Source: Dastarcus helophoroides (taxonomy: Eukaryota > Arthropoda > Insecta > Coleoptera > Bothrideridae). Taken from it: a stretch of DNA of 64,000 nucleotides. Location of the stretch: assembly GCA_028583605.1 (NCBI GenBank), contig CM053331.1:34501783-34565782 (forward strand), read 5' to 3'. Each line of letters starts with the position of its first letter. Position 1 is the stretch's first letter. Shown one piece after another: positions 8,177 to 20,100 of this stretch. Below the pieces are notes generated by a model that was not told where the DNA came from, made no database searches, and saw nothing but the letters and a program-made list of their open reading frames with translations. The position numbers were made by a program, and so were the translations under genes.

Positions 8177-11100
8177 CTAAACAAATACAAGTACGATTAA
8201 TTCAGGTGGAACGGAGTGGTTCTTGGTTATCTTCAAAAATTCAGTATCTCTTCAAAGATGATAGCTTGGCTGTCGAAACGCGTTAGAGCAACCTCTGTTG
8301 TGTTTTGTAATCTTTCTATTTCAGGGGACAAGATTTGTATTTCAATTTTTACGATTAATTAAGTAAATATAGTAGTCGTACTGACTTTGGAGAGTAGGGG
8401 CGGCCTTGGCCATTGTGAGGCTCTGGGCGGGTAGATCTTTGCGAGGCCGTTGTCTTTGTGGAATTAGTTTTAACATAGGCGTAGCAAGAATGAGCCAGGG
8501 TAGGGCCCTTCCCCCCCCCTGGCTCATGCATTGAAACACAAATTTATTTTCAACTGAGAAAACTTTGTCTAAAAAAATTTCATTCGACAAAAGCAGTCCT
8601 TCTTTAAGCTATTAACATTTTCTCAAAATTTCGACTTATTTTTCAAAATTCGTCTGTTTTCATAAATTTCTTTCGAAATTTCTAATTTCAGAATCCGACT
8701 TTGGTCAAAATTTCGAATTTTTTTCTCAAAATTCATTGTTTCATTTTTCGAAATTCTACCATTTCTCAAAAATCGTTTTTTCCGGAAAGTTCTACTTTTC
8801 CTTAAATTTTGATTTTCTGAACATTTTGACTTGTTTATCATATCAAGATTTACCTTTTTCCTCAATTTGATCGATTTTTTGATAAAAATATTTATCTGAA
8901 AATTGTTATAATGACTGTTTTAGAAATTTTGTAAAAATACAAAAAATTTTCGCTAGAATGATTTATAACTGAAATAAAACTTTTTTTTTTAAATTTCGAC
9001 GTTTATCTTAATATTGGACATTTTCTGTCCTAGGGTAGGGCAGACCAGGGCGCATGTCTGCCTCTGATTCAAGTGGTCAAGTGGTCACATTTTCCTTAAA
9101 ATTTGTTCCAAAATTTCGACAAACTTTGACTCTCTCTGAAATTTCTAGTGTTTACTAAATTTCGACTGTTTTCTCAAAATTTCGATCTTTTTTTTAAGGA
9201 AAAAAATCGAAATTTCCAGAAACGAATTTAAAAATTCGAAACTGGATATTTTTCTCAAAATCTTTTTTTTTCTCAAGTTTAAGATTTAACCTAAAATCGC
9301 ATCCTGCATGTTTCCGGAAATCTGAAATTTTTTTTTCTCGAAATTCGTAGCTTTCTTAAAATTTTGACTTTTCAAGATTCGTTTTTTTCATAATCGACGA
9401 TTCTCAAAATTATACTTTTTCTTATTTTTTTCTGAAAAATTTCGATCTTTGATGCTTCATTTGGTAGTTTTTCTAGAAATGTAGACTGTTTTCCACAGAT
9501 TTAGTTTTTTTTAAATACCTTTATTTTTATTAACATCAGATTTTCCTGAATTTAGAATTTGATTTTTCAGAAATTTTGATAGGTTTCTTAATATTTGCCT
9601 TTTTCTCGATTTTTATATCAAAATTCGATATTCAACTTTGCTAAAAATTTTGAATTTTTCTCTTTAAATTAGTTTAAATTCGCCTTTTTCGAAATTTTGA
9701 CTTTATTCTCAAAATTCCACTTTTTGGACTCTTCTTTCGGAAATCATTTTTTGTATCAAAATTCTACCACTTTTCTGAATATTTGTCTTTTTCCTAAATG
9801 TTGACTTTTTTAAATTAGACTCTAGAAATTTCAACTTCATATTTCGCCTTATTTTTGAAATTTTGACTTTTATTTCAAAATGGGATTGTAGCGTACCTCC
9901 TAGGAATAATGTATCGGCGTAAACAGTACAATCATTACATCCTAATGACATTTCGAAATCGTCATTTGGGATTTTACGATCTTCCTTACAAATATCATTA
10001 GAGTTTTGAGAAAAGTATTTACCCCGAGTGCCATTAACATTATTTCTAGAATACGAGAGAACCCCCACTTTTAGGAAGAAGAAGAGAATTAGTTCTGTTT
10101 GGGTTTTGAATGTGGTTAGTCCATTTTTGTTATTATTCCTAGTTAATATAATGTGGTTTTTGTGTTCTAATCGAACCAACATCGCTACAGGATGTTTTAG
10201 TTTCTGAACCCCTTCCTCGAAATTGGCTTTTCCTTTAAATTTCAATTTTCTCGAAATTTGTCTGTTTCCTTTAAATTAAATCGCCCTATTATCTAAAATT
10301 AAAAGTGTTGAGAAAAATATTTTTTGGTAATTTCGAGAAAAAGATTTCTTGTACATTCAATCTCTTTATTGAAATTTAAATATTGTAACGAAATGTAAAT
10401 TATAGAATTTAGTACGTAAGAAAATTTTCTAGAAAGATCTGATAAGGGGAAAGCGGCCGCGATAACGAAGCAAACGGCAGATAAGCGTTCCAGAAATTTC
10501 GGCAAACGATAAGTCTTATCTGCGGGATTTTTCTAGAACCTGGGAGCCAAAACTATATAAGGCAGTCGCCTTTCCCTCGAATTAGAGAGTCAGTCAGAAG
10601 TCAGTGCAGTTAGTCAGTAAAGTTAGTTAAGTAAAGAGTGTTAGTGAGTTTAATTGCAATTGTAGTGTACCGAGTTCAGTTTACAAATAAAGTGTTTTAC
10701 ATTCATTCGAAGCGATAAGCCCGCAACAATATTATATCAAAATTAGAATAAAAAATTAAAAACTTCGAGAAAAATGTTTTTGGATATTGCGAACTTTTTC
10801 GCAAAAAATTGGAAAATTTTTTGGCATTTTTAGAATTTTCAGCATTTTTCGAATTCATCCGAAAGGTTTGGTTTTTATTCAGTTTTGGTTTTCTAAAAAA
10901 TTCTTTTCCAAAATAGGGTTTTCTCTCAAAATTCGTCGCTTTCGAAATTACGACTTTATTCTAGTTTTTTTTCTCTCAAAATGAACTTTCATTTTTTTAA
11001 TATCCGATGTTTTCTGAATTTTTTTTTAAATTTAAATTTCCGAATATTTTATGTTGTTCAAATTTTGTCTTATCCTGCAAACTTTGACTCGTACTTCAAA

Positions 11101-14100
11101 TAGGGATGTTTTATGTTTCTGGAAATCTCCACTTACAGTGAACAATTATTCTCAAAGTTTCAACTGTTTCTGAAAATTACGTCTTTTGTTCACAAAACTC
11201 CACCTTTAAAAATATATTTTTTTCGAATTTTTAACACGATTTTTTAAAAATTCCAACTTTCTTCCAAAACTCTTTTTTTCCTCGAAATTCGTCTCTCTCA
11301 AAATGAAACTGTCTTGAAAATGTTCACTTTTCTTCGAGAGATTTCAACCTTTTTCTCGACATTTCGACGACATTTTTCAAAAATCGTTATTTTTCGAAAT
11401 CTTCGAAATTTCGAAGTTTTCCGAAAGGTTCGGAAAGGCTCGCTACTCCCTTGCGTGGTAGTTATCGCGCTGATATCTGTCTCATTCGCTCCAATGAATG
11501 TGCCTTTCCTACTCTTTCACATTGACGGAATTTCGTACCAGTGCCACAAGTGCTGCCCACTACAAGGGCTAAACAAAATCTGATGTTACTCCATTTTCTT
11601 CGTGTTTACGATTCGGGGAATTCCCGTGTTTCATTTCAGCTGTTAACTGTCGTCGGATTATGCTTTTATATTAGAGCAGTCGTCATCATTTCTAAATCCC
11701 TGATCCTTTTAAGACATTAATGCACCTTATTTATCATGATTAATAGTTTGTTATCTTTGTGTTTAAAAACTAAAGGACAAAACTTGTTCCCTGAAGCCAA
11801 GAAGGATTTTTTTGAAGGTACCCAAGGAGCGGTCCGTTCCACCAAAAAAAATCTTCTGTTTATTAAATTTTCTTAGTTTCCAATAAACAATTTTAAAAGT
11901 CCAAATATATTTATTTATGACTTTGCATTTCTAGTCAAGCATCATCATTGAAATTCATAAACGTAAGCAGGATTCAGTTCAGGGAGGGGCAAGAATCATT
12001 TTGAAAAATTAATAAAAAAAGAAAACCGGAAAACGTTCCGAGTGTATGTATATTTTCATTTAAGTACATGAACTCCGTAATTGAATTTTCAGATTAACTT
12101 AGAAATTTGGAAATAAAGTCGAACTTTGCGAAAACAATCTGAAAACTGAATCTAAAATAAAAACCGATCCTTTCGGAAAACTCTAAAAACTATCCAAATT
12201 TCAAAGATTTCAAAAAATAACGATATTAAAAAATACCGCCGAAATGTCGAGAAAAAGGTTGAAATCTCTTAAAGAAAAGTGAACATTTTTAAGAGAAATT
12301 TTAATTTTGAAAGAGACGAGGAAAAACCAATTTTGGGAAAAAATTGGAATGTACAGGATATACTTCTTCCGGGATTGGACCGTGTCAAAGAACTACTAAA
12401 AGTGTTCGAACACTTTTAGTAGTTCGTTGACACGGTCCAATCCCGGAAGTATACCCTGTACTGACTCTGGCCGTGGAAGCCTTCGTTATCATAAAAAGTT
12501 GGAATGTTTAGAAATTCGTGTTTAAAATAAAATTCTAACCTTTCGAAAAATCTCAAAAATTGCAGAAAATTCGAAAAAATTATATTTTTAAAGGTGGAAT
12601 TTTGTGAAAAAAAGATGTAATTTTCAAGAAAAGTTGGAACTTTAAGAAACATTTTTTACTGTAAACGGAAATTCTCAGAAGCATAAAACATCCCTATTTC
12701 TAGTACGAATCAAAATTTCCAGAATAAGACAACTTTTGAGAAACATGATTTTTTCGGAACCTTAAATTTGAAAAAAAATCAGAAAAAAACGAATATTAAA
12801 AAAACGAAAGTTCAATTTTGAGAGAAAAATGTAGAATAAAGTCGTATTTCCAAAGCAACGAATTTTTTTGAAAAAACCCTATTTTGGGAAAGGATTTTTT
12901 AGAAAACCGAGATTGAATAAAAACCTAACCTTTCAGAAGAACTCGAAATTTCTAAATCTGCCAAAATATTTCCAAAGACCAAATGTTGTGAAAAAATTTG
13001 CAATTTCCAAAAACGCTTTTTTCGAAATGTTTACTTTTTTATTCTAATTTTGACATGATATTTAAATTTCAATAAAGAAATTGAATGTAGAAGAAATCTT
13101 TTTCTCGAAATCACCCAAAAATATTTTTCGCAACATTTTTAATTTTTGATAATATGCCGACCTAATTGTATTTCGAGAAAACTGAAATTTAAAGGAAAAG
13201 CCAATTTCGAGGAAAAAGTCCAGAAAGTTTCCGAAACTAAAACATGCCATTTTGAAATTAAAGTCAATATTTCGAAAATAAGGCGAAATATGAAGATGAA
13301 ATTTCCTGTCAAATTTAAAAAAGTCAACATTTAAAGAAAAGACAAATATTCAGAAAAGTGGCCTAATTTTGATAGAAAAAATGATTTCCAAAAGAAGAGC
13401 CCAAAAAGTGGAATTTTGAGAATAAAGTCGAAATTTCTGAAAAGACGAAATTAAACTAATTTTAAGAGAAATTCAAAATTTTTAGCAAAGTTGCATATCG
13501 AATTTTGATATAAAAATATCGGGAAAAAGGCAAATTTTAAGAAACCTGTTAAAAGTTTTGAAAAATCAAATTCCAAATGATTAAAATCTTCAGAAAAACC
13601 GGATGTTAATAAAAATAAAAGAATTAAAAAAAACGAAATCCCTGAAAAGCAGTCCACATTTCTAGAAAAACTACCAAATGAAGCATCAAAGATCGAAATT
13701 TTCCAGAAAAAATTCAAACTTAAAGAAAAAGTGCAACTTTGAGAGTAGCCGTCCGTTTGTGGAAAAAACGAGTCTTGAAAAAAAAGTCAACATTTAAAGA
13801 ATGATGCGAATTTCCAGGAAAAATATTTAGTTTTCCGGGAACATACAGGATGAGATTTCAGGATAATTTTAAATTTGCGAAAAAAGGCGGATTTTGAGAA
13901 AAATATCAGTTTCGATTTTTCTAAATTCGTTTTTTTTGGAAACTTAGATTTTTTCCCTTGAAAAACAAAAAAAAGATCGAAATTTTGAGAAAAATGTCAA
14001 AATTTAGTAAACACTCGAAATTCTTCAGAGAGAGTCAAATTTTGTCGAAATTTTGGAAAAAGGACAAATTTTGAGAAAAATATAATTTCTAGATTTTTTC

Positions 14101-17100
14101 TTGAGCGCTTGAATCACAGGCAGACATGCCCCCTGTTCTGCCCTACCCTGAGTCAGAAAATGTCCAATATTGAAATAATCGTCGAAATTTTGAGAAACAA
14201 CTTGTATTTCTCCATTCTAGGGGAAATTTTCTCGGAATTTTTGTCTTTTTACAAAATTTCTAAAAAAGTCATTATAAAAATTTCTAGATAAATATTGTTA
14301 TCAGAAAATCGATCAAGTTTTAAGCAAAAGGGTAAATCTTGATAAAAAAAAGTCGAAATTTTCAGAAAATCAAAGTTTAAAGAGAAGTCGAAGTTTCCAG
14401 AAAAAACTAATTTTGAGAAATGATAGAATTTCGAAAAATAAAACGATGAATTTTGAGATAAAAATTCATAATTTTTAGTTAAGTTGGATTCTGATAAAAT
14501 AAATCGAATTTTAGAAATACATTTAAAATTTCCAACGAAATTTATGAAAAAATACGAATTTCGTGAAATAAGTCGAAATTTCGAGAAAATATCAATAGCT
14601 CAAAGAAGGACGACTTTTGTCGAATGGAAATTTTTTAAAGAAAGTCTCCTCAGTTCAATATAAATTTTCGTTAACCACATGAGCTGGGGGAGGGGGGCAA
14701 GCGCCCTACCCTGCCCTATTCTAACACTACGTCTATGTTAAAACTAATTCCACAAAGACGAGGGCCTCTTAAAGATCTATCCGCCCGGAGCCTCGCAATG
14801 GCTAAGGCCGCCCCTGACTGCGGGCTCCACGCTTTGTTAAGCTGATGTCGCCCGATTATACGCCAGGCCCAGGTATTTTCTTTAACGAGTTAAATAAATT
14901 ATTTTTTTAAATAAATGTCGACTCTTTCAAAGTTTGACTATTTTTCAGAATTTGAACTTATTTCAAAATTTCTTCTTTATCTTGGGCATTTTCAATATTG
15001 TGACAATTTCATTTTTTTTCAAAACGGAATTTTCAGCTTTAACAAATTCACTTTCTAAAAATTTCAATTTTTTTTTTGCAGAATTTTAATATATTTTTTT
15101 AAATTTAAGTAGAAAAAAGAATAAACTTTTCTAGAACACATCCATAGAAAAATTTGACAGTCGTAGAAAAACTTTTAAAGTTTAAATTTAAAATTTTGAT
15201 AAAAATAGTCTTTTTGAAATTAAAGTTAGGATGTTGAAATTAAAAATCAAAAATTTACAATTTTGTATTATTGTCAGTGTTTAAGCAAACAACGCCAGAG
15301 AGCGTAGACAGTCAAAAACAGATTCGATCGCTGCTACTGAAAAAAAAATGTAACAATGCTTTGGAACTTCAAGTTTATAAACATTAACCAAAAAATTCAG
15401 CGGAATTGTGATTCCCAAATGAAGAAATAGCGTTACGCATTCACTTAAGTTTGAAGATCAGTCAGTAACCAGGGTTTTTTTCGGAGGGGGGGGGGGGGCT
15501 GCGATACTTCTGCTAAAACTACCTAGTCTTTGTTTGCGTTTAGGTTAGAGCTCAGAAGTCACGGTCCAATACTACTTTACTATTAATATTATTATTGTCT
15601 AACTCTTCTAACAAAGTAATTTAACAACAACATTGCCTATTTATCTTAATTTCATTTCCAAATAAAAGCAGATGCGTGGGTAAGATGATAAAATTACTCG
15701 AAAGATATTCCTTTTCTAAAATTTATCTTTGACTTCCATAACCTGCAGTTTTGTATGAAAAATACCTATAAAAAGTGCTTTATTTAAAGACAGAGTTTGA
15801 AGTCAGCTGGAGAAAAACTTTTTTTTTAATTTTTTTCAAATTTCGATCAAATTCATAGTTTTAACTTTTATCTCAAATTTAAAGTTTGCACCCGAACTTT
15901 TAAAATTTGGATATTCTTTCTAAATTCTGGAAGATTAGATGTTTTTTTTTAAGTTCAAGTTTCGCGTCCAATTGTTTTTCTAACTGGCGACAACTTCAAT
16001 TCCCACGTTTTTTATTTTGGGCAATTTTGGGAATTATTGTTGCTATCTGAATTTGCAATGTCGAAATGCCTTTGATTCTTCCGAATTTCGAAAAAAAGTT
16101 TTTGCTATAAAGTTCTTTGTCGTTTTTTTGTAAATTTTACCTTTAATCTTAAAATTTCGACGTTTTTTGGAAATTTTCAAATTGAATTAGATTTTTTGCT
16201 AAAAGTATGTTAATACTTTTACTTTTTTTTCTCAAAATTCAAAGTTTAAAATCTTGGCATTTAATTTACTTTAAACCCACAAATATTTTTTTTAACTTCG
16301 ATTCTTTTTAGAAACCTAAAATTTTCGCCAAAATTTTTGTGAAAAACGTCAGATAACGAAATTTTGAACTTAATCTTGAGTTTTTTGAATTTGGAATTTT
16401 AATTCGAAATGTCCAGAAAAGTCTACATTTAGAGTGAACAAAGTCGTTCTAAAAAAGTTTAATTACGACCCTGTTTATATTTAAAAATAACAAAATTCAT
16501 TATTAAACATATCTGAAAATATTAACTTTTTAAAAACGTGAATTTTGAAACAAAATTAGGATATGTTAATTCTTAATGTGACCTTTTCGAACTCGAAATT
16601 TTTATTTTTTTAAATTCGAAATTTTAGAAATAAGTTTACATTTAGAATTACTCTCTAAATCCGAAGAAAAAAGAAGCCATAATTTTTTAAAAAAAAAAAG
16701 GTTTGAAGTCAAAATTTTCTAAAAAAAAATCTATCATTTCCAGTGGCGGCTCGTAGCCAAAACTAATGGGGGTGCTGCCACAATGTCTAGTGTTTTATGT
16801 TTGATCCAAAATGTCGATTTCTTCAAAATTTTAACCTTTTAAAACTTCAACTAAAAATTTCGACATTTTCAAAATGTAACTTTTTGAAAATTTCAGATTT
16901 CTTAGAAAATTTGACAATGAAAATTTTTGAATAATGTCGCGTGACTGGATTTTTTCAAATTTCGGTTGTATTCCAAAATTTAGACTTTTTTTATAATTTT
17001 AACTTTATTTTATTTTTAAGTATTAATTTTTTCGAAAATCTGTGTATACTCTTTTAAATATATACAGGGTGTTACAAAAGTCCGGGCCGCTACTTCAGGA

Positions 17101-20100
17101 GCATATTCTACACATTAAAATATGAAAAATGTTGAAATACATTTTTTTCTTTAAATTGCCTCCTAACGGATATATGACCATTTAAAGATGGCGCCCCTAA
17201 AGTGGTTTTTTTACTACAAAAAGTTAACGGTTAGTAGCAAAGTCATGAAATTGGGCAAGCAGTTAAAGAATTGGATTAGGCATATTCTCATGTAACATAT
17301 TTTTTAAATAAGCAGTAGCGTGGTGTGTAGGGGGTTGCCCGCGATTATTTTTTGCCGTAACTTTTTTGTATTGCAATATTTCGACACAAAAGTGCCATAA
17401 TCGTAAAAATCAACATTTTTTATACAAAAAAGGTACTCTTTCTCAAAGTCGCTAAAAGTAACCGTTTCCGAGAAAAAAGCGTTTAAATAATCCTATCCCG
17501 TCTTCGAAATTCTAACTAATTTGTATAAGAAAAAATAAGTTGGTCATGCAAACTGATCGTAAAGAAAACAATTGTACTTGACAATATCTGCCAGAGATTG
17601 ACGTTGTGTCACTGATAAAATTTGGTCGTAAGCTGTAAACTTTAGCAGTTTTTGTTGTCAATAGTAAGTGTAGTAGTTTTTTAACTTTTCATTATTTTGA
17701 TAAAATGGACTATTCAAGACAAGAAATGGCCGATATGCATTTAATGTACGGGCTTGCAAATTGTAATCGTGCTGAAGCAAGACGGCTTTATGCTGAACGT
17801 TTTCCTAATAGACACCTACCAGGAGAAAAATTGTTCCAGAAAATTCATGCTCGTTTATGTGAAACAGGAAATTTTGTTTTCAAAGGCGAACGTGTTGGAA
17901 GGCCAAACGCAGAAGTTGCTAATTTAGAGGAGCGTGTGCTTCGGCGAGTTGAAGAAGATCCATGTGTCAGCACCAGAGACTAAATAGACTGAACGTAAGA
18001 CGGTAAGCAGTGAAGCCAGTTGAAAGCCTGGCGGAAGCCTAGCTCAACCCAGCACTCTCATTATTTGACAGACCGTTGCGAACATAACATCGGGGTTTTT
18101 TTTAGAAAACGGCCTGAAAATATGGGGAAGTGTATTGTGGATCATTGTTGAAACCTCAGTGAACACATTAGTGAAGGAAAATCAAGAGTTTCATTCTTTG
18201 GGTAGGTAAAAATGAAATATATAAATATTCAATTATCGGCGTGCGCGCGCCGCCATTTCACTACAATCATGACGTGTTTACAGCACCGGCTTAACAATAT
18301 TGTACACAGGCGTCGCGTATTGAAAGAAAATTATTTTACTATTAAACCAAGATGTCTTTGAAAATAGTTCTCCTGAACTTTTACCAAAAAGCACTTATAA
18401 AAATTATCCTATTGGTCCAAAAGCCCCTAATTCTAAAGTTTCATCTAAATCGTTAGAACCGTTACGCGGCAAGTTTCGTATTTATAAATTTTACTTAATC
18501 CGGCCATGTCCAAGAGTAGTGGGATGCAGCTCCCCACTACCCCGCATTTTAGCTTCAACTGTACCCATGAGACAACATTGAAATGTTCAGTCTATTTAGT
18601 CTCTGGTCAGCACTAAACAACTTGCTTTAGCCGAAGGAGTAAATCACGTAACTATCTGGCGAATTTTGAAATTTTACCAATTTTACCCCTATCATTTTCA
18701 AAGAGTGCAAGGGTTACTTGCTGCTGATTATCCTCCAAGAATAGAATTTTGCAACTGGCTATTGCATAAGATCGCTGAAAATGAGAACTTTCCATCGCTC
18801 ATATTATTTACGGACGAAGCGGGTTTTACCAGAAACGGGATACTTAACTTTCACAACATGCATCAGTGGCAAGTTGAAAATCCCAATGCAGTTATTCAGT
18901 CGAGACATCAGCAACATTTTTCACTTAACATTTGGGGAGGAATAATAGGGGACTCTATAATTGGACCGTTTTTTTACTTCATAGGTTAACAGGAGCATCA
19001 TATAGACATTTTTTGCAAACAGAGTTACCCGTGTTACTTGAAAATGTTCCACTCATAACAAGACAGCGAATGTGGATAATGCACGATGGGGCACCTGCCC
19101 ATTTTAGTGCAGTTGCTAGGGAATTTTTGAATAACAACTATCATCAACGATGGATAGGTCGAGGAGGTCCGATACCATGGCCAGCTAGGTCTCCTGACCT
19201 CAACCCACTCCTTTTCTACTTATGGGACATCTAAAGCAGATCGTCTACTCCACACCAGTTGACAATATCAATGATCTTCGTGAACGAATTGAAAATGGGT
19301 TCAACCAGATTCACAATACACCAGGCATTTGCGAAAGAGTAAGGAGTTCTCTTAGAAGACGAGCCGAGCAATGTATTGCTGCAGGGGGCAGTAATTTCGA
19401 ACACTTGCTTTGATTTTTTTTCTTTCTTAATTTTGTACTATTTTTATATCAATGCAGTTAGTAGTGGATAAATTAGAAATTTGCAAAACGAATTCTAATA
19501 AATGCAACAATTTTGTTTAAACGCTTTTTTCTCGGAAACGGTTACTTTTAGCGACTTTGAGAAAGAGTACCTTTTTTGTATAAAAAATGTTGCTTTTTAC
19601 GATTATGGCACTTTTGTGTCGAAATATTGCAATACAAAAAAGTTACGGCAAAAAATAATCGCGGGCAATCCCCTACACACCACGCTACTGCTTATTTAAA
19701 AAATATGTTACATGAGAATATGCCTAATCCAATTCTTTAACTGCTTGCCCAATTTCATGACTTTGCTGCTAACCGTTAACTTTTTGTAGTAAAAAAACCA
19801 CTTTAGGGGCGCCATCTTTAAATGGTCATATCTCCGTTAGGAGGCAATTTAAAGAAAAAATGTATTTCAACATTTTTCATATTTTAATGTGTAGAATATG
19901 CTCCTGAAGTAGCGGCCCGGACTTTTGTAACACCCTGTATATCCCTATTTTCGAAAATATTTAAACTTTTCGGTGTTTTGTTTTTTTTTGTATTTTTTTT
20001 AATTAAATTTGTATTTTAATTAAAAGTACATTTTTCAAAATTTTTACTTTAATAATTTCTACTTTTTCTGAAAATATAAAATTTGTTAAAACTGGAGTTT

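Larger units (their letters stand above)
8395..14816. mobile_element. 6.4-kb fold-back element with long inverted arms and hAT-like ends
   Basis: Left end AGGGGCGGCCTTGGCCATTG matches the reverse complement of the right end, CAGGGGCGGCCTTAGCCATT. The whole left arm (8395 to about 11450) is matched in inverted order by the right arm (about 12150 to 14816). Examples are 8400-8510 with 14698-14816, 9027-9075 with 14105-14155, 10200-10380 with 13060-13240, and 11314-11400 with 12180-12290. Left-arm extras are two solo LTRs; the right-arm extra is a palindrome. CAGGGGCGG fits hAT terminal repeats, but I see no clear 8-bp duplication and no transposase. Confidence 0.8.
17065..19937 (+). mobile_element. 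Tc1/mariner-superfamily transposon with ~423-bp inverted repeats, dead copy
   Basis: The ends CAGGGTGTTACAAAAGTCCG and its complement are flanked by TA, the superfamily target site. The inverted repeats run 17065-17487 and 19516-19937 and are nearly identical. A broken transposase lies between them, interrupted by a nested 632-bp element. Very long inverted repeats are unusual for classical mariners but occur in several arthropod lineages of this superfamily. Confidence 0.92.

Noticed and set aside
6409..10728. The two family A LTRs as the two ends of one retrotransposon
   Set aside because: Each has its own matching 4-bp duplication (ATAC and ATAT), and peroxidasin exon 9 lies between them, so they are separate solo LTRs.
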